Of a DNA stretch of 64,000 bases, positions 8,370-16,929 are shown piece after piece. Location: NCBI RefSeq assembly GCF_913773735.1, contig NZ_CAJYEB010000023.1, positions 496,001-560,000 of the forward strand, read 5' to 3'. The first letter of the stretch is position 1. The number at the start of each line of letters is the position of its first letter. The notes under the pieces were generated by a model, which saw only the letters and a list, made by a program, of their open reading frames with translations, was not told the DNA's origin and did no database searches. Source of the DNA: an uncultured Massilia sp. GTDB lineage: Bacteria; Pseudomonadota; Gammaproteobacteria; Burkholderiales; Burkholderiaceae_D. The translations under genes and the position numbers were made by a program.

Positions 8370-9344
8370 ATGGATACGATCAGGGCGATGCGCTTCCTGG
8401 TGCGCGCGGTCGAACTCGGCAGCCTGACGGCGGTCGCGCGCGAATTCGGCACGACGCAGCCGACCGTCGGCAAGGTGCTGGGCCAGCTCGAGGCCGAGCT
8501 GAAGGTGCGGCTGCTGGAGCGCAGCACCAGGGGGCCGGTCGCCACCGACCAGGGCGTGCGCTTCTGCGAGCACGCCCGCGCGATCCTCGAGCAGTACGAT
8601 GCGGCCGTGGGCGAGGCGCAGGGCGCGGCGCAGCGGCCGACGGGCCTGTTGCGGGTCAACGCCCCGGTCGCGCTGGGACAGTTCAAGGTCAACCTGCTGG
8701 CGCAGGCGTTCCTGCGCCGCTACCCGGACATCGCGCTGGAACTCACGCTCGACGACCGCTTCGTCGACCTCGTCGGGGAGGGCGTGGACGTCGCGCTGCG
8801 CCTGGGCGCGTCCGTCACGGCCAACGTCGTCGGGCGCCACCTGGCCGTGGTGCCGCGCTTCCTGGTCGCCGCGCCGGCCTACCTCGCTGGCGCCGGCACG
8901 CCCGCGCATCCGGACGAACTCGCGGCGCACGCGTTCGTGCGCTTCGCCTGGACCGCCAGCCAGGCGATCGCGCTGCGGCGCGGCGCCGAACACGTCAAGG
9001 TGCGTGCCGGCGGCCGCTACAAGGTGAACAATGCGATGGCCATCCGCGCCGCGCTGGCCGATGGCGGCGGCATCGGCCTGTGCCCCGAATGGCTGGTGCA
9101 CGACCTGCTGGACGCGGGCGACCTCGTGCGCGTCTTGCCGGACTGGTCGGCGACGTCGCAGGACCTGTACCTGCTGTATCCGTCGCGCCGCTACCTGCCG
9201 CTGCGCACCCGGCTGTTCGTGGATTTCATCGCCGACCGCTTCGCCGGCCAGCCCGGCTTTCGCACGCCGCCGGGCGGCGCCATCGATGGCGGGAGCGGTA
9301 CTGCCGACGCCAATGGCGTGGACGACCATCGCGCCCGCGGGTGA
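8370..9344 (+). CDS. LysR-family transcriptional regulator
   Basis: A 324-residue regulator of the LysR family. The N-terminal winged helix-turn-helix is seen in residues 5-60 (GSLTAVAREFGTTQPTVGKV), followed by the effector-binding domain (GLLRVNAPVALGQ onward). The effector-binding part resembles the CrgA/DmlR-like subgroup. A GGGGCAGG box precedes the ATG. It is transcribed divergently from the SGNH hydrolase gene across a 106-base gap that holds a paired operator-like sequence, so local control of that gene and itself is likely. The C-terminal ~30 residues are Gly/Asp-rich and probably disordered. Confidence 0.9.
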   Translation: MDTIRAMRFLVRAVELGSLTAVAREFGTTQPTVGKVLGQLEAELKVRLLERSTRGPVATDQGVRFCEHARAILEQYDAAVGEAQGAAQRPTGLLRVNAPVALGQFKVNLLAQAFLRRYPDIALELTLDDRFVDLVGEGVDVALRLGASVTANVVGRHLAVVPRFLVAAPAYLAGAGTPAHPDELAAHAFVRFAWTASQAIALRRGAEHVKVRAGGRYKVNNAMAIRAALADGGGIGLCPEWLVHDLLDAGDLVRVLPDWSATSQDLYLLYPSRRYLPLRTRLFVDFIADRFAGQPGFRTPPGGAIDGGSGTADANGVDDHRARG

Positions 9345-9427
9345 TGTGCTTTCGATGCGATGTCCAGTAAAGTGATGTCGATGACGAGATGGCACGAACG
9401 AGATGATATGAACGACATGAGGCAGCG

Positions 9428-10390
9428 ATGGACGCCACCAATCCCGACTGGTTCCTGAAGGCGCGCCTGAAGACGCGCCAGCTGCTGCTGCTGATCGCGC
9501 TGGACGACCACCGCAACATCCACCGCGCGGCCGAGGAACTGCACATGACGCAACCGGCGGCCTCCAGGCAGATCAAGGACCTCGAGGAGATGCTCGACGT
9601 GAAGCTGTTCGAGCGCCTGCCGCGCGGCATGGAACCGACGATCTACGGCGAGACGATGATCCGCCACGCGCGCATGGCGCTGACCAGCCTGGCGCTGGCG
9701 CACGACGACATCGCCACGCTGAAGGCGGGCCTGGCCGGCCAGGTCGAGGTCGGCGTGATCATGACGCCGGCGATGGCGCTGCTGCCGCGCGCGATCGCGC
9801 GGGTCAAGGAAGCGGCGCCGCTGCTGCGCATCGGCGTGCAGCTCGAGGCCAGCAACGTCCTGCTCGACAAGCTGCAGCACGGCACGCTCGACGTCATGAT
9901 CGGCCGCATCGTCGACACCGGCGACGCGTCCGGCCTGGTCTACGAGGAATTGACGGAGGAGCCGGCCTGCGCGGTCGTGCGTCCCGGCCACCCGCTGCTG
10001 GAACGGCGCGCGCTGGCGTTGCAGGACATCGCGCCGCTGCCGTGGATCCTGCCGCCGCACGGCAGCATCCTGCGCCACCGCTTCGACATGCTGTTTCGCC
10101 GCGCGGGACTGGAGCCGCCGGCCAACGTGGTCGACACGACGGCCATGCTGGTGATCACGGCGCTGCTGCAGCAGACCGACGCGCTGCACGTGATGCCGCT
10201 CGAGGTCGCGCAATACTATGCCTCGCTGAACGTGATGCGCATCCTGCCCGTCGACCTGCCGTGCAAGATGGACGCCTTCGGCATCATCCGCCAGCGCGAC
10301 CATCTGCTGTCGCCGGGCGCCGACCTGCTGCTGCGGGCGATCCGCGCGGTCGCCGCCGAGATGTATGGCGCTGTTCGCGTTAGTGAATGA
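9428..10390 (+). CDS. LysR-family regulator, GbpR-like (sugar catabolism)
   Basis: A 320-residue LysR regulator. The DNA-binding domain includes RNIHRAAEELHMTQPAASRQIKDLE at about residues 28-52, then a periplasmic-binding-protein-like effector domain with GQVEVGVIMTP. The sequence style resembles GbpR/galactose-binding-protein regulators, which control sugar uptake and arabinose/galactose catabolism in Alpha- and Betaproteobacteria. Located 83 bases after another lysR gene and 3 kb from the arabinose genes, it is the best local candidate for regulating them. No dedicated operator could be assigned. Confidence 0.85.
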   Translation: MDATNPDWFLKARLKTRQLLLLIALDDHRNIHRAAEELHMTQPAASRQIKDLEEMLDVKLFERLPRGMEPTIYGETMIRHARMALTSLALAHDDIATLKAGLAGQVEVGVIMTPAMALLPRAIARVKEAAPLLRIGVQLEASNVLLDKLQHGTLDVMIGRIVDTGDASGLVYEELTEEPACAVVRPGHPLLERRALALQDIAPLPWILPPHGSILRHRFDMLFRRAGLEPPANVVDTTAMLVITALLQQTDALHVMPLEVAQYYASLNVMRILPVDLPCKMDAFGIIRQRDHLLSPGADLLLRAIRAVAAEMYGAVRVSE

Positions 10391-10393
10391 GGG

Positions 10394-10614
10394 GTGCCGC
10401 CGTCCGGCCGCTTGCCGAACTGGACCGCTGCGCGCAGCAGCAGTGCCGGTGTGGTCAACCGTTTGTCGTCCAGCACGCGCTACCAGCCCGAGTCGTCGAT
10501 CGGGCAGCGGCTGGCCACGCCACGAAAGCGCAGCAGCCAGGTCTTGCAGCGGCTGTGCCAGCCGTTCACGTTCTGCAGGGGGAGCCAGGACCCAATCCGG
10601 TTCGCACAATGAAC
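10394..10614 (-). pseudogene. Decayed IS1595-family transposase C-terminal fragment
   Basis: Reading leftward from about 10614, the frame gives PLQNVNGWHSRCKTWLLRFR, then GVASR and GW, then an in-frame TAG at about 10480, then RVLDDKRLTTPALLLRAAV. This matches the C-terminus of IS1595/ISXO2-type transposases (H-QNVN-YHSRLK--W-RF-GVAT-YL-NYLGW, then R-L). The nonsense codon and absence of the catalytic core upstream show a dead remnant of roughly 70 codons. No terminal inverted repeats were recognised. It lies between a lysR gene and a chemoreceptor gene, in the only part of this 427-base gap that looks once-coding. Confidence 0.65.
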
Positions 10615-10817
10615 GCGAACAGCGCCACATGGTTCGATCGACAATGCATCCTTTCTAAAAACGTTGCTTGGGAGACTCATCTTTTAGGAAAAATCCTCCC
10701 TGTTTAGTGATATGGCATCGACGCCTGCCGGTCAGCGCCCTAAACTATTGCACTGGGTAAATACACGAAATCATTGCAAACAGTGCACGTGGGCGTGCGC
10801 TACACGGGAGGGGTAGG

Positions 10818-12398
10818 ATGAACATGGCAAACTGGAAGATCGGGACGCGCCTGTCGGCAGGATTCGGCGTCCTGTGCCTGGCGCTGGTGGTCATGGTGGG
10901 GCAGGGCACCCTGATGCTCGGCAGGATCAACGAGGGCACCGACACGATCGTCAACAAGCGCATGCCGCGTATCGAACTCAGCAACCGCCTGCAGGGCGAG
11001 GTCGACCACATCGCGCTGGCGCTGCGCAACATCATGCTGTCGGACGAGGCGGGCGACCGCGCCACGCAGCGCGACGGCATCGCCACCTCGGTCAAGGCGG
11101 CCGACGCCATCCTCGCCGAACTCGACAGGACGCTGACGAGCGCACGGGGCCGCGCCATCCTGCAGAAGCAGCAGGCGCTGAACGCCCGCTACGTGCAGGG
11201 CCAGCAGGAACTGCTCGCGCTGGTCGACGCCGGCGACGCCGCCGCCGCGCGCGCCTACCTGGCCAGGGAGCTGCGTCCGCTGCTGGCGGCCTACCAGCAG
11301 GCGATCGCCGAACAGATCCGGATGCAGCAAGAGCTGAGCATGGCCGACGCCGTGGCCGCCGCGCAGACCTATGCGCAGACCCGCGCGCTGATGATCGGCC
11401 TGGGCCTGCTGGTGCTCGCCGGCGCCGGCGCGATGGCCTGGCGGATCACGCGCTCGATCGTGCGCCCGCTCGAGCGCGCGCTGGACGTCGCCAACGCCGT
11501 CGCCGCCGGCGACCTCACCATGCGCGTCGAGGCCACCACCACCTGCGAGGTCGGCCAGCTGCTGGGCGCCCTGCGCACGATGAACGACAACCTGGTCGCC
11601 ACCGTCACGACGGTGCGCAGCGGCACCGACGCCATCGCCACGGCCTCCGGCCAGGTCTCGGCCGGCAACCAGGACCTGTCGGCGCGCACCGAGCAGCAGG
11701 CCGGCGCGCTCGAAGAGACGGCGTCGTCGATGGAAACGCTGACCGGCACCGTCCGGCAGAACGCCGACAATGCGCGCCAGGCCAATACGCTGGCCGCCAC
11801 CGCCTCCAGCGTGGCCACGCGCGGCGGCAAGGTGATCGACGACGTGGTGGGCACGATGGCGCAGATCCATGCGGCATCGGGCAGGATCACGGACATCATC
11901 GCCGTCATCGATGGCATCGCGTTCCAGACGAATATCCTGGCCCTGAATGCGGCCGTCGAGGCGGCGCGCGCGGGCGAACAGGGCCGCGGCTTCGCGGTCG
12001 TCGCCGGCGAGGTGCGTTCGCTGGCGCAGCGCTCGGCCGCCGCCGCCAGGGAAATCAAGCAGCTGATCGACGATTCCAGCGACAAGGTGCAGGCCGGCAG
12101 CCGCCTGGTGCAGGAAGCCGGCGGCACGATGCGCGAGATCGTGCACAGCGTGCACGGCGTGGCCGACATCCTGGGCGGGATCGCGGCGGCCAGCCAGGAC
12201 CAGAGCGCCGGCATCGAGCAGGTCAACCAGGCCATCACGCAGATGGACGGCGTGACCCAGCAGAACGCCGCCCTGGTCGAGGAGGCGGCCGCCGCCGCCC
12301 AGGCGCTGCGCGAACAGGCCGACCGCCTGGCCACGGCGGTGGCCGTGTTCAGGCTGGACGACGCCGCGCCGGCGCGTCCGGCGGTCGCGGCCGGGTAG
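10818..12398 (+). CDS. Methyl-accepting chemotaxis protein (Tsr/Tar class)
   Basis: A 526-residue inner-membrane chemoreceptor. TM1 spans about residues 10-30, and an all-helical four-helix-bundle-type periplasmic sensor domain covers about 35-190. TM2 is near 192-210, then a HAMP domain (ITRSIVRPLERAL) and the cytoplasmic signalling domain. The highly conserved hairpin tip, GEQGRGFAVVAGEVRSLAQR, is intact. A strong GGGAGGGG ribosome binding site precedes the ATG. It signals to CheA/CheW encoded elsewhere; the ligand is unknown. The neighbouring sugar genes make a sugar or sugar acid conceivable but unproven. Confidence 0.93.
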   Translation: MNMANWKIGTRLSAGFGVLCLALVVMVGQGTLMLGRINEGTDTIVNKRMPRIELSNRLQGEVDHIALALRNIMLSDEAGDRATQRDGIATSVKAADAILAELDRTLTSARGRAILQKQQALNARYVQGQQELLALVDAGDAAAARAYLARELRPLLAAYQQAIAEQIRMQQELSMADAVAAAQTYAQTRALMIGLGLLVLAGAGAMAWRITRSIVRPLERALDVANAVAAGDLTMRVEATTTCEVGQLLGALRTMNDNLVATVTTVRSGTDAIATASGQVSAGNQDLSARTEQQAGALEETASSMETLTGTVRQNADNARQANTLAATASSVATRGGKVIDDVVGTMAQIHAASGRITDIIAVIDGIAFQTNILALNAAVEAARAGEQGRGFAVVAGEVRSLAQRSAAAAREIKQLIDDSSDKVQAGSRLVQEAGGTMREIVHSVHGVADILGGIAAASQDQSAGIEQVNQAITQMDGVTQQNAALVEEAAAAAQALREQADRLATAVAVFRLDDAAPARPAVAAG

Positions 12399-12442
12399 CC
12401 ACCCTGCGCTGCGTGGTGCGGGAATCGCTGTATTGCATCTTG

Positions 12443-12456
12443 ATCATGTGAATGAT
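12443..12456. promoter_or_regulatory. Short inverted repeat in the promoter region of the FAH/dehydrogenase pair
   Basis: ATCAT-GTGA-ATGAT, a 5-base inverted repeat with a 4-base spacer, lies about 80 bases before the FAH-family start in a relatively AT-rich patch (TTGATC ... GTTAGGCT). It could be an operator or chance. Confidence 0.25.
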
Positions 12457-12534
12457 TGTGTTAGGCTGTCCGATGCGCCGCGCCCCCGTCCCGGGGCGCG
12501 GCCGCATCCGGAAACCGTCTTTACAAGGATAAGC

Positions 12535-13242
12535 ATGACTGGCTTCGTCATTACGCCTCCCGCCGTCCCGGCCCTCGCCGTGGCCGATTCCGACCAGGTC
12601 TTCCCGCTGCGCCGCGTGTTCTGCGTCGGCCGCAACTACGCGTCGCACGCGCGCGAAATGGGTTCCGATCCCGACCGCGAACCGCCGTTCTTCTTCACCA
12701 AGCCGGCCGATGCCGTGGTGGGCATGGACGCGCCGCTGCCGTACCCGCCGGCCACGCAGGAACTGCACCACGAGGTCGAACTGGTGGTGGCGCTGGGCGC
12801 CGGCGGCGCCGACGTCGCGCCCGAGCGCGCGCTCGAACTGGTCTGGGGCTACGGGGTCGGCCTGGACCTGACCCGGCGCGACCTGCAGGCGTTGGCCAAG
12901 AAGGATGGCCGGCCGTGGGACATGGCCAAGGGCTTCGACGCCTCGGCCCCGTGCAGCCCGCTGCTGCCGGTGAGGCGCACCGGCCATCCGGCCGCGGGGC
13001 GCGTCTGGCTGGAGGTGAACGGCGCGCTCAGGCAGGAAGGCGACCTGGACGAGATGATCTGGCCGGTGGCCGACGTGATCGCCTACCTGTCGCGCTTCGT
13101 GACGCTGGCGCCGGGCGACCTGATCTTCACCGGCACCCCGTCGGGCGTCGGCGCGCTGGAACCGGGCGACCGCGTGCGCGGCGGCGTGGACGGCGTGGCC
13201 GCCTTCGAACTCACCGTCGCCGAGGCGGCCGCCGGCCGATGA
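12535..13242 (+). CDS. Fumarylacetoacetate hydrolase family protein (fumarylpyruvate hydrolase-like)
   Basis: A 235-residue cytoplasmic enzyme of the short FAH family, like NagK fumarylpyruvate hydrolase or acylpyruvases. Signatures are FCVGRNYASHAREMG, the metal-binding ELHHEVELVVALG block (His and two Glu), the GYGVGLDLTRRD block and GDLIFTGTPSGVG. The start at 12535 was chosen because it follows an AAGGATAAGC ribosome binding site and matches family N-termini; an upstream in-frame ATG at 12433 would add an unlikely Arg/Pro-rich leader. Its stop overlaps the start of the dehydrogenase gene by 4 bases, so the two are translationally coupled. The exact substrate is unknown. Confidence 0.85.
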   Translation: MTGFVITPPAVPALAVADSDQVFPLRRVFCVGRNYASHAREMGSDPDREPPFFFTKPADAVVGMDAPLPYPPATQELHHEVELVVALGAGGADVAPERALELVWGYGVGLDLTRRDLQALAKKDGRPWDMAKGFDASAPCSPLLPVRRTGHPAAGRVWLEVNGALRQEGDLDEMIWPVADVIAYLSRFVTLAPGDLIFTGTPSGVGALEPGDRVRGGVDGVAAFELTVAEAAAGR

Positions 13243-14177
13243 CGGCGGCCAAGCCGGGGCTGCTGCAGATCGGGACCTTCGTGCCCGAGGTGCAGTCCCA
13301 GATCGACGCCGAATTCGACGGCATCCTGCCCGAGGACCTGGACCGCGACCCGGTCCGCGCCGCCGCGGTCCGCGCCATCATCACGCGCAGCAACCTGGCG
13401 GTGCCGGAAGCACTGATCGCGCGCCTGCCGGCGCTCGAGATCGTGTCCACCTGCGGCGTCGGCTACGACCTGATCCCGCTCGACGTGACGGCGCGGCGGG
13501 GCATCGTGGTGACCAACACGCCGAACGTGCTGAACGCGGCGGTGGCCGAACTGTGCGTGGGCGCGCTGCTGGCGCTGCTGCGCCGGCTGCCGCAGGCCGA
13601 CCGCTACGTGCGCGCCGGCCGCTGGCTGGAGGGCCAGTTCCCGCTCGCCACCAGCCTGGCCGGCAAGCACGTGGGCATCGTCGGCATGGGCCGCATCGGC
13701 AAGGACATCGCGCGCCGCCTGGAGCTGTTCGGCGTGATGCTGGCCTACCACGGGCGCACCGACCAGGGCCTGGCGTGGCGCTACGAGGCCGACCTGCAGA
13801 CGCTGGCGCGCGATTCCGACATCCTGATCGTGGTGGCGCCGGGCGGCCCGGAGACGCGCCACCTGATCGACGCGCCGGTGCTGCAGGCGCTGGGGCCGCA
13901 GGGCTGGCTGGTGAACGTGGCGCGCGGCTCGCTGGTCGACACCGGGGCGCTGCTGGCGGCGCTGGAGCAGGGCACGATCGCCGGCGCCGCGCTCGACGTG
14001 TTCGAGGACGAGCCGCACGTGGATGCGCGCTTCTTCGCCCTCGACAACGTGCTGCTGCTGCCGCACATCGGCAGCGCCACCCACGAGACACGCGCGGCGA
14101 TGGCGCAGCTGACCCTCGACAACCTGCGCGCGTGGTTCAGGAGCGGGCGGGCGCTGACGGTGGTGGAGGGGAAGTGA
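13239..14177 (+). CDS. D-isomer 2-hydroxyacid dehydrogenase (GhrB/hydroxypyruvate reductase-like)
   Basis: A 312-residue NAD(P)-dependent dehydrogenase that reduces 2-keto acids such as glyoxylate or hydroxypyruvate. The Rossmann motif GIVGMGRIGKDIAR lies at residues 146-159. Catalytic residues are visible as Arg229 in NVARGSLVD, the Glu in DVFEDEP and His276 in LLPHIGSATHETR. The ATG overlaps the TGA of the FAH-family gene (ATGA), indicating coupled translation and a shared pathway, possibly for keto-acid breakdown. Start choice is fixed by that overlap. Confidence 0.9.
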   Translation: MTAAKPGLLQIGTFVPEVQSQIDAEFDGILPEDLDRDPVRAAAVRAIITRSNLAVPEALIARLPALEIVSTCGVGYDLIPLDVTARRGIVVTNTPNVLNAAVAELCVGALLALLRRLPQADRYVRAGRWLEGQFPLATSLAGKHVGIVGMGRIGKDIARRLELFGVMLAYHGRTDQGLAWRYEADLQTLARDSDILIVVAPGGPETRHLIDAPVLQALGPQGWLVNVARGSLVDTGALLAALEQGTIAGAALDVFEDEPHVDARFFALDNVLLLPHIGSATHETRAAMAQLTLDNLRAWFRSGRALTVVEGK

Positions 14178-14286
14178 AGCGGGTTCCCGCGCGCCCGGGC
14201 GGGAACGCCCGGCGCCGGGGCCGATCCGGCCGGCGCGGCATCGTGGGCGGCGGCAGCGTCGCCCCGGTCACTTGCGCCAGCCCGAA

Positions 14287-15441
14287 TCAGTTCGCCATGT
14301 TGCGCGCCACGATGGCATCGGTGGCCGCCTGCGCCTGCTGCAGCGGCTGGTCCAGCACGCGCGTGGCGTAGGCCGGGGCCGGCGTCGCCGCGATGCCCAG
14401 CGCGCTGCCGCCGCGCTGGCTGATGTCGACGTCGACCGTGGCCGACAGGCCCACGCGCAGCGGGTGCGCGGCCAGTTCCTTCGGATCGAGCGCGATGCGC
14501 ACCGGCACCCGCTGCACCACCTTGATCCAGTTGCCGCTGGCGTTCTGCGCCGGCAGCAGCGAGAACGCGCTGCCGGTGCCGGCGGCCAGGCCCACGACCT
14601 TGCCGTGGTAGGTCACCTTGCCGCCGTAGATGTCGGCCTCGATGGTGGCCGGCTGCCCCACGCGGATGTCGCGCAGTTCCGATTCCTTGAAGTTGGCGTC
14701 GATCCACAGCTGGTCCAGCGGGACGATCGCCAGCAGCGCCGTGCCCGGGGCGATGCGGCTGCCCACCTGCACGCTGCGCTTGGCCACGTAGCCGCTCACC
14801 GGCGCGACGATGGCGTTGCGGCGCGCGGCCAGCCAGGCGGCCAGGTAGTCGGCCTTGGCGGCCAGCACGTTCGGGTGCTCGGCCGGCGCCACGCCGGCCA
14901 CGGCGACGCGCGCCGCCGCCAGCTGCTTCTCGGCCACCGCCAGCGCCGCCCTGGCATCGTCGACGGCGCGGCGCGCGTGCGCCACGTCCTCGCCCGACAC
15001 CACGTTGCCGGCCGCCAGCGGGGCGCGCCGGGCCAGGTCTTCCTGCGCCGTCGCCAGGGCGACGCGCCGCTGGGCGACCACGGCCTCGTACTGGCCCACG
15101 CCGGTATAGCGTTCGCGCTGCTGGCGCACGGCGGTGCCCAGGCGCGCCTCGGCCTGGGCCAGCGCCACCTCGGCGTCGGACGGGTCGAGCCTGACGATCT
15201 CCGCGCCGGCCTGCACCAGCTGGGTCTCGTCGGCGCGGATCTCCACGACGCTGCCGGCGACCTGCGAGGACACGTTGACCAGGTTGCCGCCCACGTAGGC
15301 ATTGTCGGTTTCCATGCGCTTGGACGCGACCAGCAGGTAGTAGGCGCCATAGGCCGCGCCGGCGGCGACGAAGGCGGCGGTGATGCCGGCCAGGACGGCG
15401 CGGCGCTTGTTGGGGTTCGGGGTGGTGGTCTCGGTGCTCAT
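14287..15441 (-). CDS. emrA: HlyD/EmrA-family membrane fusion protein of a drug efflux pump
   Basis: A 384-residue periplasmic adaptor anchored by one N-terminal membrane helix (about residues 14-37, VLAGITAAFVAAGAAYGAYYLL). DNAYVGGNLVNVSSQVAG is the typical EmrA start of the lipoyl/beta-barrel part. A long coiled-coil hairpin follows (about 90-200), then NAIVAPVSGYVAKRSVQVGSRI and the beta-barrel region LWIDANFKESELRDIRVGQ. It links the MFS pump to the outer-membrane channel encoded directly upstream; the 4-base overlap at 15438-15441 couples their translation. Last gene of the marR-emrB-OMF-emrA unit. Confidence 0.92.
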   Translation of the reverse strand: MSTETTTPNPNKRRAVLAGITAAFVAAGAAYGAYYLLVASKRMETDNAYVGGNLVNVSSQVAGSVVEIRADETQLVQAGAEIVRLDPSDAEVALAQAEARLGTAVRQQRERYTGVGQYEAVVAQRRVALATAQEDLARRAPLAAGNVVSGEDVAHARRAVDDARAALAVAEKQLAAARVAVAGVAPAEHPNVLAAKADYLAAWLAARRNAIVAPVSGYVAKRSVQVGSRIAPGTALLAIVPLDQLWIDANFKESELRDIRVGQPATIEADIYGGKVTYHGKVVGLAAGTGSAFSLLPAQNASGNWIKVVQRVPVRIALDPKELAAHPLRVGLSATVDVDISQRGGSALGIAATPAPAYATRVLDQPLQQAQAATDAIVARNMAN

Positions 15442-16901
15442 CGTTGTGCGGTCGTGGCGGTGTCGTGGTGTGGGGTGGAGGCGGCGGCGCGGTAGCCACC
15501 GCCGAGCGCCTTGATCAGCGCGACCTGGGTCTGCAGGCGCGCGTCGAGCAGTTGCAGGTCGACGTCGCGCTGGCGCAGCACGGCCAGGCGCGCCTGCAGC
15601 ACGGCCGCGCGGTCGGCCAGGCCGGCGGCCTGGCGCGCCTCGGCGTTCGCGGCCAGGCGGCGGCTGGCGTCGAGCGTGGCGGCGTGCGCCTCGGCTTCGC
15701 GGGCGATGCCCTGCAGCGTGGCCGCTTCCATCGCCACGTCGCGCACGGCGGCCAGCACGCTGTCGTTGTATTCGGCCAGCAGTTCGTCGCGGCCGGCGCG
15801 CGCCTGGCCCAGCTGCGCCGACAGCCGGCCGCTGTCGAACAGCGGCAGGTCGAGCGTGGCGCCGAGCAGCGGGGTGCGGCTCGGCCAGCGCAGCAGCTTG
15901 CCGAGCGAGACGGCGTCCAGGCCGATGGCGCCGGCCAGGTTGATGTCGGGACGGAAGGCCGCTTCGCTGGCTGCCACACGTCCCAATTGGGCTTCGACGC
16001 GCCAGCGCGCGGCCTGCAAATCCGGGCGGCGCGCCAGCAGTTCCATGCCCAGCACGCGCGGCAGCGCGTCCGGGCCGGGCGTCGGCTGGAAGTGCGCCAG
16101 GTTCCCCAGCGCGTCGGCGTCGCCGCCGACCAGGGCGCGCAGCGCTTCCTTTTCGCGCGCGGCGTCGGTGTCGTGGCGTGCCGCCTGCTCGGCCAGCTGC
16201 GCCAGTTCCAGCTCGGCGCCGCGCAGGGCGTCGCCGTTGGACAGGCCGTGGGCGATGCGCGCCTTGCTGTCGGCCACCAGGTCGCGCTGGACCGCGGCCA
16301 GCGCCGCCACGTTGTCCTGGCGCGCCCACAGCAGTTGCAGGCGCTGGTAGCGCTGCACCACGCTGGCGGCGAGCAGCTGGCGCGCCTGGGCGGCTTCGGC
16401 GCGGCTGGCGTTTTCCTCGCCCAGCGCGGCGGCGACCAGCGCGCGGTGCCGGCCCCACCAGTCGACCTCGTAGGAGGCGCGCAGCTGGACCGAGGCGTCG
16501 TTGTACCAGGCGCCGCCGATCGGCGGCGGGAAGAAGCCGTTGGACGAGTAGCGCTGGCGGTTCAGGCCCGTGGCCAGGCCCACCTGGCCGCCCGCGGCGG
16601 CGCGCGCGGCGGCGCCGGCGGCTTGCGCCGTCGCCACGCGCGCGGCGGCCACGGCCAGCGTCGGGTTGGCGTCCAGCGCGCGCGCCACCAGGGCGTTCAG
16701 CTGCGGGTCGCCGTAGTCGAGCCACCATTGCTCGGCCGGCCAGGCATCGGCCGGCAACCGGATCGCGGGCGCGGTGCGCGCCCTGGCGAAGTCGGGGGCG
16801 GCGGCGTGGCCGGCATCCGGCGGCACGGCGATGCAGCCGGACAGCAGGGCCAGCGCGGCGGCCGCGGCCGCCGTCATGGGAAGGAAAGTAGCGTGTCGCA
16901 C
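15438..16901 (-). CDS. NodT-family outer membrane efflux lipoprotein
   Basis: A 487-residue TolC-like outer membrane channel subunit of the RND/MFS-type outer membrane factor family. The N-terminal lipoprotein signal ends in LLSGC, giving lipid-anchored Cys22. PAEQWWLDYGDPQLNALVARAL and ELLARRPDLQAARWRVEAQ are family-typical blocks. It lies 28 bases downstream of the MFS gene and overlaps emrA by 4 bases, so the three make a tripartite exporter from cytoplasm to outside. Confidence 0.93.
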   Translation of the reverse strand: MRHATFLPMTAAAAAALALLSGCIAVPPDAGHAAAPDFARARTAPAIRLPADAWPAEQWWLDYGDPQLNALVARALDANPTLAVAAARVATAQAAGAAARAAAGGQVGLATGLNRQRYSSNGFFPPPIGGAWYNDASVQLRASYEVDWWGRHRALVAAALGEENASRAEAAQARQLLAASVVQRYQRLQLLWARQDNVAALAAVQRDLVADSKARIAHGLSNGDALRGAELELAQLAEQAARHDTDAAREKEALRALVGGDADALGNLAHFQPTPGPDALPRVLGMELLARRPDLQAARWRVEAQLGRVAASEAAFRPDINLAGAIGLDAVSLGKLLRWPSRTPLLGATLDLPLFDSGRLSAQLGQARAGRDELLAEYNDSVLAAVRDVAMEAATLQGIAREAEAHAATLDASRRLAANAEARQAAGLADRAAVLQARLAVLRQRDVDLQLLDARLQTQVALIKALGGGYRAAASTPHHDTATTAQR

Positions 16902-16929
16902 TTGGGTCTCGGTCTTTCGGTCGTTCGGG

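Noticed and set aside
14287-16728. Apparent 813-codon fusion ending in an EmrA-type adaptor
   Set aside because: The first half is out-of-frame shadow of the outer membrane channel gene; the adaptor starts at its own ATG at 15441 with a 4-base overlap.
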